DNA from: JAICLL01 sp035252155
GTDB taxonomy: Bacteria; Planctomycetota; Planctomycetia; Pirellulales; JAICIG01
Length of the DNA stretch: 19,932 nucleotides
NCBI GenBank assembly: GCA_035252155.1
Contig: DATFDL010000302.1
Location: forward strand, 1 to 19,932
Direction of reading: 5' to 3'
The notes beneath the pieces were generated by a model, which made no database searches, was not told the DNA's origin, and worked only from the letters and a program-made list of their open reading frames with translations. This document shows, piece by piece, positions 1 through 7,543 of this stretch. Position 1 is the first letter of the stretch; every line of letters begins with the position of its first letter. The translations under genes were made by a program, and so were the position numbers.

Positions 1-1167
1 AATGAACTTGCGTTGGCCGGGGCCAAGGCCGAGCGTGAAGCCGCCTGGTTGCAAGCCGACGCCGATGTGGCCGCCGCCGAACAGGCGATCTTTATGGCGC
101 GACAGGCGCTGGTGCAAAAGCCCGACGAGGAAATCACCAAGAAAGCCGTCGCCGACGCCGAAAAGAAGCTGTCCGACGTCAAGACAAAGCTCGAAGCCGC
201 CGACAAGGCCCGCGCAGATACTTCGCCGAATTATTCGCCGCTGAGTCCGATTTATGCCACGACCAGTAGCGGGCGACGCGCGGCGCTGGCCCGTTGGCTG
301 ACCGATTGCCGCAATCCTTTGGCCGCCCGTGTGGCGGTGAACCACATCTGGCTGCGGCATTTCGGCCAGGCACTGGTGCCCAGCATGTTCGACTTCGGGC
401 AGAACGGCCAGCCACCCACGAACCCCGCGCTGGTCGATTGGCTGGCCGCGGAACTGATGGAACCGAGCGTCGGGCCGCCCGCGCCGCCGTGGTCGATGAA
501 ACACCTGCATTGGCTGATCGTGACCTCGGCGGCATATCGCATGGCTTCGACGCCCGACGCGGCCGATCTGGCCGCCGATCCGGACAACCGACACTTGTGG
601 CGGATGAATTCCCGTCGCATGGAGGCCGAGGTGGTGCGCGACGGCGTGTTTTACGCGGCTGGTTCGCTCGACACGACGCAAGGCGGAGCAGACATCGACT
701 ACAAGCTCGGCCTGAGCGTGCCGAGGCGGAGTATCTACTTCCGCCACGCCCAAGAAAAGCAGATGGAGTTTTTGAAAACGTTCGACTGCGCCGCCGTGAC
801 CGAGTGCTACGAGCGCAAGCAGAGCATCGTGCCTCAGCAAGCGCTGGCCCTGGCCAACAGCGAGTTAACGCTAGTGCAATCGCGCCGGCTTGCGCGACGA
901 TTGAACGAAGAAGCGGGCAGCGACCAAGTAGCGTTCGTCAACGCCGCGTTTGAACAAATTCTCGCCCGTCTCGCGACGGCCGACGAGCGGCAAGCGTGCG
1001 TCGAGTTTCTTCGACAGCAGCAACGTTTTTTCGCGTCGAAGTCGTTGCCAGAAGAATCGCCGGCCGCGGCCGATTTCAGCAAACCTTCGAGCAATCCGGC
1101 GCTGCGCGCCCACGAAGATTTGGTGCATGCGTTGTTCAATCACCATGATTTCGTGACGATACGTTGA
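1..1167 (+). CDS. DUF1553 (PSD1) domain protein, C-terminal part
   Basis: Open at the left edge; 388 residues are visible and the start lies outside the window. The first ~70 residues are Ala/Lys/Glu-rich with heptad-like spacing and look like a coiled-coil or linker. PSD1 signatures follow: GRRAALARWLTD, then NPLAARVAVNHIW with HFGQALV, then NRHLWRMNSRRMEAE, and the C-terminal HALFNHHDFVTIR. In planctomycetes such proteins usually carry an upstream DUF1549 and often a cytochrome-c-like (PSCyt1) domain, are exported, and sit next to a DUF1501 gene, as here. The biochemical role is not established; links to extracellular polymer breakdown are a family-level guess. The TGA stop lies directly against the first unit of an octamer repeat array, which suggests the sequence after the stop was inserted. 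Confidence 0.9.
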   Translation, partial: NELALAGAKAEREAAWLQADADVAAAEQAIFMARQALVQKPDEEITKKAVADAEKKLSDVKTKLEAADKARADTSPNYSPLSPIYATTSSGRRAALARWLTDCRNPLAARVAVNHIWLRHFGQALVPSMFDFGQNGQPPTNPALVDWLAAELMEPSVGPPAPPWSMKHLHWLIVTSAAYRMASTPDAADLAADPDNRHLWRMNSRRMEAEVVRDGVFYAAGSLDTTQGGADIDYKLGLSVPRRSIYFRHAQEKQMEFLKTFDCAAVTECYERKQSIVPQQALALANSELTLVQSRRLARRLNEEAGSDQVAFVNAAFEQILARLATADERQACVEFLRQQQRFFASKSLPEESPAAADFSKPSSNPALRAHEDLVHALFNHHDFVTIR

Positions 1168-1223
1168 GGGGAGCAGGTGGGCATGGGAGCAGGGGAGCAG
1201 GGGAGCAGAGGAGCAGAGGAGCA
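1168..1223 (+). repeat. Octamer array GGGGAGCA, seven units
   Basis: Seven consecutive 8-bp units: GGGGAGCA, GGTGGGCA, TGGGAGCA, GGGGAGCA, GGGGAGCA, GAGGAGCA, GAGGAGCA. The array begins at the base after the TGA of the DUF1553 gene and ends 24 bases before the GTG start of the four-helix-bundle gene. The same unit occurs inverted at 1655-1726 and in direct orientation at 16528-16559. Confidence 0.9.
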
Positions 1224-1247
1224 GGGGCCGCACCCGGGGGATCAACT

Positions 1248-1646
1248 GTGAACCGAAATGGCTCTCCGAGAAAGGTGATTCGAGAACATACCGAGCTTGA
1301 GGTGTACCGACGCGCGTTTGCGGCGGCGATGCGGATCTTTGAAATTACGAAGACTTTTCCGCGTGAGGAGCGATATTCACTTACTGATCAGGTTCGTCGT
1401 GCCTCGCGATCTGTTTGTGCGAACATCGCCGAAGGATGGCGCAAACGAAGATACCGCGCGGCATTCATATGCAAGCTCAACGACAGCGAAGGCGAAGCTG
1501 CGGAGACGCAAGGATGGCTGCAATTCTCCGTCGAATGCGGTTATCTCAAGCGCGATGTTGCCGCCGAGCTGTATCGCGAGTATGGCGACATCCTCGGCAT
1601 GTTAGTACGCATGATCGAAACGGCCGACAACTGGGTACTGCAATGA
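1248..1646 (+). CDS. Four-helix-bundle protein (S23 / 23S rRNA intervening-sequence protein family)
   Basis: 132 residues from a GTG start, chosen because GGGGGA at 1236-1241 gives a Shine-Dalgarno match at good spacing; frame-compatible upstream codons fall inside the repeat array. Family hallmarks are present in order: TELEVYRRA (15-23), a FP..ERYSLTDQVRRA segment (37-52), SVCANIAEG (55-63), then an acidic/alanine helix with ETQGWLQFSVECGYL (86-100), as in the usual 115-130-residue proteins. Relatives form homopentameric bundles; some (Avd) assist diversity-generating retroelements, but no reverse transcriptase or template repeat is seen here. The role is unknown. The stop overlaps the start of the DUF1501 gene as ATGA (1643-1646), implying coupled translation. 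Confidence 0.85.
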   Translation: MNRNGSPRKVIREHTELEVYRRAFAAAMRIFEITKTFPREERYSLTDQVRRASRSVCANIAEGWRKRRYRAAFICKLNDSEGEAAETQGWLQFSVECGYLKRDVAAELYREYGDILGMLVRMIETADNWVLQ

Positions 1647-3166
1647 ATAACGAACGCTCCCCTGCTCCCCTGCTCCCCTGCTCCTCGGCTCCCCCTCTCC
1701 CCCTCTCCGCGTCCCCGCGTCTCCACCGGCGCAGCTTCCTGGCTGACACCGGAATGGGGTTCACCGGTCTGGCGCTCGGCGCTCTGCTGTTCAAGGACGG
1801 TGTAATCCGCGCTGACGAAAGTGACATCACCGAGGGACCGAAATCGGGTCCACATCACACGCCCAAAGCTAAAAACGTCATCTGGATCTTCCTCTGTGGC
1901 GGCGTAAGCCATATGGAAAGTTTTGATGTCAAGCCGGAACTCAACAAATACGCGGGCAAGTCGATTGAAGACTCTCCCTACAAATCATTCCTCGATCCCG
2001 AGCGGATCAACAAAAACCTGGTCGGCATCAATCCCTCCCACATGCAGCGCAAAGAGCTGATGGGGCTGCAAACCGGCTTTCGCAAATACGGCCAGTCCGG
2101 GCTGGAGGTCGGCGATTGGTTCACGCACGTCGGCTCTTGCGCCGACGATCTGGCGGTGGTCCGCTCGCTCTGGACCATCCACAACGACCACGGCACGCAG
2201 CTTACCTGGCACACCGGCCGCCATCCGCGTGAGGGCGCTTTTCCCACTATCGGTTCCTGGATCAGTTACGGGCTGGGTTCGCTCAATGAAAACCTGCCCG
2301 ACTACGTGGTGCTCGGCACGCCGACGGGCGACTGCTGCGGCGGCGAGTGGACGCATGGGGCCGGCTACCTCGGCCCGGAATATGCCGGCGTGCGGCTCGA
2401 CGTGGGCGCCAAGAACCCACTACCGTTTGTCGCACCGGCCGACGGCGGCGTGCTGCCTGAAGAACAGGCCGCCGAGTTTAGCCTGCTCGGCCGGCTGAAT
2501 ACGCTCGCCGGCATCGACTACCCGGACGATGCCGCTCTGCGGGCCCGCATCAAATCGTACGAGTTGGCCTTTGGCATGCAGACGGCCGTGCCGGAAACAC
2601 TCGAACTGGCTAAAGAAACCGCGGCGACGCAGCAGCTTTACGGGCTTGATAACGGGCCGACGCAGGCGTTTGGGCGGCTTTGTTTATCGGCGCGGCGGCT
2701 GGTCGAGCGCGGCGTGCGGTTTGTGCAGGTGTTTCACGGGGGCGGCGGGGGCGGCTCGTGGGACGCTCACTCCGAAATCAAATCGAACCATACCAACCTG
2801 GCGGCCCAGGTCGATAAGCCGATCGCCGGCTTGCTCACCGACCTGAAGCGGCGGGGCATGCTCGACGAGACGCTGGTGGTGTGGGGCACCGAGTTCGGTC
2901 GCACGCCGGCGGCGCAGGGCACGGGTCGCGATCATCATCCGCAGGCCTTTTGCGCCTGGCTGGCCGGCGGCGGCATCAAGGGCGGCGTGACACACGGCGC
3001 CAGCGATGAGTTGGGATTTTATTCGGTCGAAAGTCCCCATTACGTGACCGACATTCACGCCACGGTGTTGCACCAGCTCGGTCTCGATCCGCGCCGGCTC
3101 GAAGTGCCCGGCCGCCGGCGACTGGAGATCGATCTGGGGAGACCAATCAAGGAGATCATTGCATAG
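1643..3166 (+). CDS. DUF1501 family protein (alkaline-phosphatase/sulfatase-like fold), Tat-type N-terminus
   Basis: 507 residues. ATG at 1643 overlaps the preceding stop; longer in-frame starts would run inside the upstream gene. Residues 5-28 are encoded entirely by the right octamer array, giving a Pro/Ser/Leu-rich stretch, after which the usual DUF1501 beginning appears: HRRSFLADTG and a hydrophobic GLALGALL segment (28 onward), a twin-arginine-like export signal. Body motifs include VIWIFLCGGVSHMESFD, the Gly-rich HGGGGGGSWDAH, WGTEFGRTP (414-422) and DIHATVLHQLGLD. The family is related to the alkaline phosphatase/sulfatase superfamily and in planctomycetes is co-encoded with DUF1549/DUF1553 proteins; the substrate is unknown. 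Because the repeat unit is 8 bp, gain or loss of a unit would shift the frame before the export signal. Confidence 0.9.
   Translation: MNNERSPAPLLPCSSAPPLPLSASPRLHRRSFLADTGMGFTGLALGALLFKDGVIRADESDITEGPKSGPHHTPKAKNVIWIFLCGGVSHMESFDVKPELNKYAGKSIEDSPYKSFLDPERINKNLVGINPSHMQRKELMGLQTGFRKYGQSGLEVGDWFTHVGSCADDLAVVRSLWTIHNDHGTQLTWHTGRHPREGAFPTIGSWISYGLGSLNENLPDYVVLGTPTGDCCGGEWTHGAGYLGPEYAGVRLDVGAKNPLPFVAPADGGVLPEEQAAEFSLLGRLNTLAGIDYPDDAALRARIKSYELAFGMQTAVPETLELAKETAATQQLYGLDNGPTQAFGRLCLSARRLVERGVRFVQVFHGGGGGGSWDAHSEIKSNHTNLAAQVDKPIAGLLTDLKRRGMLDETLVVWGTEFGRTPAAQGTGRDHHPQAFCAWLAGGGIKGGVTHGASDELGFYSVESPHYVTDIHATVLHQLGLDPRRLEVPGRRRLEIDLGRPIKEIIA
1655..1726 (-). repeat. Inverted octamer array inside the DUF1501 N-terminus
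   Basis: Nine 8-bp units read on the + strand: CGCTCCCC, TGCTCCCC, TGCTCCCC, TGCTCCTC, GGCTCCCC, CTCTCCCC, CTCTCCGC, GTCCCCGC, GTCTCCAC. The first four are near-perfect reverse complements of the 1168-1223 unit and the later ones drift. The 72-bp array equals exactly 24 codons (residues 5-28) and ends just before the twin-arginine motif. Confidence 0.85.
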
Positions 3167-3181
3167 CCAGGTGAAGGAGAG

Positions 3182-3463
3182 ATGCCAATGCATGTCACCA
3201 TGATGGTCGTGATTGTGCTGCTCAATACGCCGCTCTATTTTCTGTTGGCCCGGTCGTTCTTCGGTAGCTGGGAAGGGTTTTTCGAATCATTCGTGGCCAT
3301 CATCACACCCGACATCGTTTCGGCGGCGTCGGGCAATTACTACGAGCATCGCATCGGCCGCTTCACGTTGTTCATGTTTCTGCTTGTCTGCGCCTCGATC
3401 ACCGCCGCCGAATACCATGTCGTAGCGAGGTACTTGTTTGGAATTGAGCGGCCGTGGGGATAA
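3182..3463 (+). CDS. Small membrane protein, two predicted TM segments
   Basis: 93 residues, not recognised as a named family. AGGAGAG lies just upstream of the ATG at 3182; a second in-frame ATG at 3188 is a possible alternative. Hydrophobic stretches at about 5-24 and 60-77 suggest two inner-membrane helices with an intervening loop rich in aromatic and acidic residues (FFGSWEGFFESF, GNYYEHRIGR). It begins 15 bases after the DUF1501 stop and ends 6 bases before the lipase start, so it may be co-transcribed with both. The tight spacing to the lipase gene is the only functional hint. Confidence 0.7.
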   Translation: MPMHVTMMVVIVLLNTPLYFLLARSFFGSWEGFFESFVAIITPDIVSAASGNYYEHRIGRFTLFMFLLVCASITAAEYHVVARYLFGIERPWG

Positions 3464-3469
3464 CACCGG

Positions 3470-4258
3470 ATGGCATACTCAACAAGCGAAGCGGTGCGGT
3501 TGGGCATGCTGGTGCTGACCGCCTACGATTTGGATACGCAGGGCGATCCGCCTGACTTCAAACCGCCCGATCCGTACACGCTGGTCTCGAAGATTTACGC
3601 CGACGACATCACCGATCACGATCCCGACTACAAGGTGTTTGGCTTCCTTGCGCAGTCGGGCGGCGACATGGTGGTGGCGATCCGCGGCACCGAAGGCATC
3701 GTCGAGTGGCTGTGGGATTTCGAGTTCGTTCTCGATCGGTTTCCCTTCGGCGCCACGGGCCGCACGGAAAGCGGTTTCACGCATTTTTACTCCACGCTGC
3801 GAACGGGGCCCGACGACACCAAGCCCCGCGTGTTTGAGGCGCTGAAGGCCCTGGTTGCCGCCGGCGGCGTGCAGACGCTCACGATCGCCGGCCACAGCCT
3901 TGGTTCGGCGGTGGCGACCATGCTGGCCCTGGAGATCGCGGCCACAGGCGTCTTCAAGTCGCCCACGGTGTACACGTTCGCCAGTCCACGGGTGGGCGAC
4001 GCGGCCTTTGCCCATCAATACAACAGCTTGATTGGCGAAAGTTGGCGGATCGTGAACTCACATGACCGCGTGCCCGACCTGCCGCCTGAGCTGCTGGGTT
4101 TCGCTCATGCGGACACGCAAACCACCATCGATTCGGCCAACGGCGCCAAGCATTCGATTTCGTGCTACCACCAACTGCGGACCTATTTGCACACGCTGGA
4201 CGGCACGATCGCGCTCGACGCGGGATGCACACGGACACCAACGAAGCCGGTTCGGTGA
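3470..4258 (+). CDS. Lipase family protein (class 3 lipase, alpha/beta hydrolase)
   Basis: 262 residues. The nucleophile elbow is clear: LTIAGHSLGSAVATMLA, with Ser143 in GHSLG (141-145). Other class 3 marks are VVAIRGTE (68-75, oxyanion-side strand), YTFASPRVGD (168-177) and RIVNSHDRVPDLPP (193-206), where Asp199 is the likely catalytic acid; His234 in SCYHQLRTYL is the best candidate for the third residue, with His228 as alternative. No signal peptide is visible, so it is probably cytoplasmic or exported by another route. Substrate is expected to be an acylglycerol or other ester. It follows the small membrane protein by 6 bases and converges on the minus-strand gene ending at 4268, with only 9 bases between and no terminator-like hairpin. 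Confidence 0.88.
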   Translation: MAYSTSEAVRLGMLVLTAYDLDTQGDPPDFKPPDPYTLVSKIYADDITDHDPDYKVFGFLAQSGGDMVVAIRGTEGIVEWLWDFEFVLDRFPFGATGRTESGFTHFYSTLRTGPDDTKPRVFEALKALVAAGGVQTLTIAGHSLGSAVATMLALEIAATGVFKSPTVYTFASPRVGDAAFAHQYNSLIGESWRIVNSHDRVPDLPPELLGFAHADTQTTIDSANGAKHSISCYHQLRTYLHTLDGTIALDAGCTRTPTKPVR

Positions 4259-4267
4259 AATGGCGCG

Positions 4268-5446
4268 CTACCGGCGGCCGACGGTCAGCGTCAACGATTC
4301 GTCGAAGCGCGGGTCGAACTTCCATTTCTCGCGCCGCTTGTCAGCGGGCTTGAACTTGAATCGCAGCTCAAATCCCCCGTCGAACTCGGTGTACTCAAAG
4401 GCCTGGCCCGTCAACGGATCGGGATGCTGCTTCAACGCATCCGAGCCCTTGAGCTGCACGTCGAGCGCGGCACGCAACAGCGCCTGGCGAACGTCGAACC
4501 GCGCCTGAGACTCGCGCACTTTTCGCACCGCGGGGAACAAGCGGCGAAATACTGGGTTTGACGATTCTTTGGCTTCCTGGCGATCGCATTCGGTCACGAA
4601 CCGGTCGATGGGAAGATCGAGCATCTTTGCTGCTCGGGCATAGCAAGGGCGCGCTTCCTCCGCGTATTTGACGACGCCGTCGGCCGTGCCGCCACACTCT
4701 TGCAAGAACTTGCGGCCCTGCGCCGACGCGTCGCGGTTGTCGCCCGACTCCGACAACTTGCTCAAGAGCGCCACCAGCTCATTTTTGTTTGCCGCGCGGT
4801 TGACTTTGCCGATGAACCAGTCGAGCGTCGCTTCTTCGAGCTTCATGCCGTCGGCCGGCCTTCCGCCCGTGGGAAGATTGTCGAGGCGAGTCTGCAGTTG
4901 CTCGATCGACGCGGCGTCGAGCTTCGGCAGATAGAGAGCCAGTGTCTCGTTGGCCCGCGACTCGATGGCATAGCCGACCAGCACGCCGATCAGGCTGCTG
5001 TCGATCGAGACGTGACGGGCCATCGTCATGGCCGAGACGATGTCGTCGATCGCCTCTTCGGTGCGGCCGTCGTCAAACCGCACACGAGCGCGGACGAAGG
5101 CGAGCGACGACAATACCCGCGCCGCGGGGGCGTGCGGCAACAGCGCGTCGACGCCTTCTTCCATCGCCAGCCCCCAATCGCAATGGGGCAGCGCCGCGCC
5201 GTAGTGCATCATCTTGAGCGAGTAGTCGGCCTTGGCCACGGTTTCGCGCGCCGGCGCGTCGAGCGGCATAGTTAGATATTCGACGTGCAGCTTTTGGCTT
5301 TCGGCGTCCGAGAACGTGGGCAGGGTGGCAAAACCTTGCCAGTATTTGAGGGCGGCGTTTGCGCCGAGATCGCTGGGGCCGGCGGCGCCCGCCTCCGCCA
5401 GCGAAAGAACCACCGTCGTGATTGTCAGACCAAGAGCGCGCAACAT
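4268..5446 (-). CDS. Predicted secreted protein, last gene of the sigma-factor operon
   Basis: 392 residues from the ATG at 5446, which has GGGAGA a few bases upstream; an ATG at 5461 has no ribosome-binding site. The first ~22 residues (MLRALGLTITTVVLSLAEAGAAG) form a typical signal peptide. The remainder is Ala/Leu/Glu-rich and mostly helical, with tetratricopeptide-like spacing but no repeat I could define; a charged beta-like tail (FELRFKFKPADKRREKWKFD) ends the protein. The family is not recognised. It lies 60 bases after the anti-sigma-like gene on the same strand, so it is probably transcribed with the sigma factor and may belong to its output. Confidence 0.7.
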   Translation of the reverse strand: MLRALGLTITTVVLSLAEAGAAGPSDLGANAALKYWQGFATLPTFSDAESQKLHVEYLTMPLDAPARETVAKADYSLKMMHYGAALPHCDWGLAMEEGVDALLPHAPAARVLSSLAFVRARVRFDDGRTEEAIDDIVSAMTMARHVSIDSSLIGVLVGYAIESRANETLALYLPKLDAASIEQLQTRLDNLPTGGRPADGMKLEEATLDWFIGKVNRAANKNELVALLSKLSESGDNRDASAQGRKFLQECGGTADGVVKYAEEARPCYARAAKMLDLPIDRFVTECDRQEAKESSNPVFRRLFPAVRKVRESQARFDVRQALLRAALDVQLKGSDALKQHPDPLTGQAFEYTEFDGGFELRFKFKPADKRREKWKFDPRFDESLTLTVGRR

Positions 5447-5506
5447 AAGTGTATCTCCCATAACAAAAGTGGTGAAAGAGGAGTCGCCCGAACAGCGTCA
5501 ATGGAT

Positions 5507-5968
5507 TCAGTCGAACGAAACGGCGCGAAGCCGGCTCGCCGCAGTCAGCGAAGGTGCCCCCGCAAGCGGCCACGCGAACTTCGGCGGTTTCGAGGCGTCG
5601 AAGAAAGGTCTCATGCGGTTCCCAGCGGGTGCGGCGGCCGCGTTCGTCTGTCCGGCAGAGTGCCGCGGTTGATCGGTCTTGGCGACGGACCTCGTGGCGT
5701 CGCCGCGAGGCAGGGCCAAAGCAATCAGCAAGCACGCCGCCGCCAACATCCCGCAAACACCGGCCGCCGCCAGCCAACGCCACGGTGAAGCCGACCGGTA
5801 AGCCCGCGCGGCCGGTCGGTCAGCCCGCGCCAACGGCTGGGCTGCCGGGATCGCCGCGAGCAGCCGGCGCTCCAGGTCGGCGGGCACGCGCGGCTGGGGC
5901 AACGCCCGAAGCCGGGCTTCCAGCGATCCGGCGAGTGGGTTCGAATCAGTGGAGCGGTTGTCGTGCAT
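5507..5968 (-). CDS. Anti-sigma-factor-like membrane protein without zinc finger
   Basis: 153 residues with one clear TM helix at about 65-87 (WLAAAGVCGMLAAACLLIALAL). The N-terminal cytoplasmic part has a short helical motif LRALPQPRVPADLERRLLAAIP (19-41) of the type seen at the start of planctomycete anti-sigma-like proteins; the ~65-residue C-terminus would be outside the cytoplasm. The HxxxCxxC motif of zinc-binding anti-sigma domains is absent; the only cysteines are in the TM helix. The start codon lies 23 bases inside the end of the ECF sigma gene, which strongly suggests a translationally coupled sigma/anti-sigma pair. Assignment rests mainly on topology and position. Confidence 0.65.
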   Translation of the reverse strand: MHDNRSTDSNPLAGSLEARLRALPQPRVPADLERRLLAAIPAAQPLARADRPAARAYRSASPWRWLAAAGVCGMLAAACLLIALALPRGDATRSVAKTDQPRHSAGQTNAAAAPAGNRMRPFFDASKPPKFAWPLAGAPSLTAASRLRAVSFD

Positions 5969-6509
5969 CGTCGATTACCTCTTCCTTCAAACGTGTTCGC
6001 AAGCGGCCGAGTGCCTCGCTGGTGCGCCATTTGACGGTGCCGACCGGCTCGTCGAGCACCACGGCCATCTCGCGATAACTAAGACCCTGCAAGTAGTGCA
6101 ACACAAGTGGAGCGCGATCGGCCGCGTCCAGTTCGTCGAGCGCTTCGTGGAGCCGGCGAACCTCATCGCCGGCCAGGGCGATGTCGAGCGGGTCGGGCAA
6201 ATCGGCGCGGCTGGGGCATCGCTCCAGCAATGCCGCCGCGCGCCGTTGAGACCGCTCGGCATCGATGAACTTGGTGTACGCAATTCGGTGCAGCCAGGTC
6301 GACGGCGCCGCACGGCCCTCGAACGAGGCAATTCGCTGCCAGGCGGAAGCGAAAGTCTCTTGCGTGAGGTCTTCGGCCCGATGGACATCGCGCGTCAGGT
6401 GGACGAGAAAACGGTAGACCGCTTGATAATTGGCCCGGACCAACTCGGCGCACGCCTCGGGTCTGCCTGCCCGAAGGTCTTGCCACGGGAATTGGTCGTC
6501 TGGCGGCAT
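5946..6509 (-). CDS. ECF-type RNA polymerase sigma factor
   Basis: 187 residues from ATG at 6509 (MPPDDQFPWQ). A longer frame from a TTG at 6620 would overlap truB and adds an unconserved, basic stretch, so it was not used. Sigma region 2 spans ~22-90, with YRFLVHLTRDVHRAEDLTQETF and AAPSTWLHRIAYTKFIDAERS; region 4 spans ~119-172, with LDAADRAPLVLHYLQGLSYREMA and the helix-turn-helix EPVGTVKWRTSEALGRLR. Length fits minimal group IV sigma factors. The gene overlaps the anti-sigma-like gene by 23 bases, and a secreted protein follows. Release of the sigma factor by a membrane signal is the expected control; the stimulus is unknown. The 86 bases between truB and this gene hold a small hairpin (TGGCC-TTGC-GGCCA at 6536-6549). 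Confidence 0.93.
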   Translation of the reverse strand: MPPDDQFPWQDLRAGRPEACAELVRANYQAVYRFLVHLTRDVHRAEDLTQETFASAWQRIASFEGRAAPSTWLHRIAYTKFIDAERSQRRAAALLERCPSRADLPDPLDIALAGDEVRRLHEALDELDAADRAPLVLHYLQGLSYREMAVVLDEPVGTVKWRTSEALGRLRTRLKEEVIDDARQPLH

Positions 6510-6595
6510 CGTGTTCTCTCGGCCTGATGCGGAGATGGCCTTGCGGCCACGTTCCTTTATCTTAGACGAACGAGGCCGCAGGGGTGTTGGCGGCG

Positions 6596-7480
6596 CTACC
6601 CCAGATTCTTGACCGGCCAAAGCTGCCCATCCGGGCGCGGCGCGAGAATCGCCGCCAATTGACCGTCGGCGTCGATGCCCGCGACTTCGGCGGTCTGGTC
6701 GAAAGTTGCCTCAGAATAAATTGGATGGGCGATCGGCAAGCCGTTCCGGACGCGGCGAAGCTGTTCGTCGGTAAGCTGGGCAATCGGCAAGGCCGCGACC
6801 GCCTTGCGAGGCGCCAGCAACCGCTCGCGAACAAGGTGTTGATCGAGCTCGTCCGGGTGCGTTGCGTCGTCCAGCCGGAACGAGCCGATGGCCGTGCGCA
6901 CCAGTGCCGACATCACCGCGGCCGTACCTACGGCGGCGGCCAGGTCGCGGCCGAGCGAACGGATGTAGGTGCCCGAACTGCATTCGACGTCGAGCACCAC
7001 TTCTGGATATTCGTAGCGCAGCACGTCGAGACGATGGATCGTCACGGGCCGGGGAGCAAGCTCGACCGACAGGCCGGCCCGGGCCAGGTCGTAGGCCCGG
7101 CGGCCCTGCACCTTGAGGGCCGAAAAGGCCGGCGGGCGCTGCTCAATCTCGCCGGTCAACCGTGCGGCTGCCTCGCGGAGCTGCGTGACGCTTGGCGTCG
7201 GAGCGTCGGCGAGCGTCCGCACCTCGCCCTCGATATCCTCGGTGCTGCTCTCGCGGCCGAGCAGGAATGTGCCAACATAGCTCTTGGGCATCGCCTGCAC
7301 GTACTCGATCAACCGCGTCGCAGAGCCGACGGCGACCACCAGCACGCCCGAAGCCAAAGGGTCGAGCGTGCCGGCGTGGCCCGTCTTGGCCGGCCTCACC
7401 CAGCGCTTGACGCGATCGACCGCCTCGCGCGAGGTCATGCCCGGCGGCTTGTGGAGGTTAAGTAGACCCGTAAGCGTCAT
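6596..7480 (-). CDS. truB: tRNA pseudouridine(55) synthase TruB
   Basis: 294 residues. TruB converts uridine 55 of the T-loop in nearly all tRNAs to pseudouridine. The N-terminus GLLNLHKPPGMTSREAV is canonical, followed by KTGHAGTLDPLASGVL with the catalytic Asp40. Later motifs are YVGTFLLGRESSTEDIEGE, QRPPAFSALKVQGRRAYDLAR and the C-terminal-side SSGTYIRSLGRDLAAAVGT. Length is normal for bacterial TruB with a short C-terminal domain. No good Shine-Dalgarno precedes the ATG, but the start fits the family exactly. In many bacteria truB follows rbfA in the infB operon; here its upstream neighbour is an MmgE/PrpD-type gene across 199 bases of repeats, so that linkage is lost. Confidence 0.97.
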   Translation of the reverse strand: MTLTGLLNLHKPPGMTSREAVDRVKRWVRPAKTGHAGTLDPLASGVLVVAVGSATRLIEYVQAMPKSYVGTFLLGRESSTEDIEGEVRTLADAPTPSVTQLREAAARLTGEIEQRPPAFSALKVQGRRAYDLARAGLSVELAPRPVTIHRLDVLRYEYPEVVLDVECSSGTYIRSLGRDLAAAVGTAAVMSALVRTAIGSFRLDDATHPDELDQHLVRERLLAPRKAVAALPIAQLTDEQLRRVRNGLPIAHPIYSEATFDQTAEVAGIDADGQLAAILAPRPDGQLWPVKNLG

Positions 7481-7543
7481 GGGAGGGTCCGAAGTTTGCC
7501 CTCTGATCGGTTTTGACGTTCAACAATGGTAATTGCCGAACCG

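Larger units (their letters stand above)
1168..1726 (+). mobile_element. Putative cassette: four-helix-bundle gene between inverted octamer arrays
   Basis: A 559-bp block sits exactly between a DUF1553 stop and the conserved part of a DUF1501 gene, two genes that are normally adjacent. It has a left array of GGGGAGCA units (1168-1223), one small gene (1248-1646), and a right array of the reverse-complement unit TGCTCCCC (1655-1726). The gene interior is visibly less GC-rich than its neighbours. S23/IVP-type four-helix-bundle genes are known as insertions in 23S rRNA genes and occur free-standing in many genomes. That this block is mobile is inference: no transposase and no target-site duplication were identified. 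Confidence 0.45.

Noticed and set aside
1415..1642. N-terminal extension of the DUF1501 frame
   Set aside because: It lies entirely inside the four-helix-bundle gene in another frame; Arg-rich with no homology.
1168..1726. CRISPR or diversity-generating retroelement
   Set aside because: Octamers are contiguous with no spacers, and no reverse transcriptase, template repeat or cas gene is present.
4259..4267. Bidirectional terminator between the convergent lipase and secreted-protein genes
   Set aside because: Only nine bases separate the stops and no hairpin is visible.
6536..6549. Small hairpin TGGCC-TTGC-GGCCA before the sigma gene
   Set aside because: A five-pair stem is expected by chance in GC-rich DNA; no supporting feature.
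6510..6620. Longer TTG-started version of the ECF sigma factor
   Set aside because: Overlaps truB and adds basic, unconserved residues; ATG at 6509 gives a normal-length protein.
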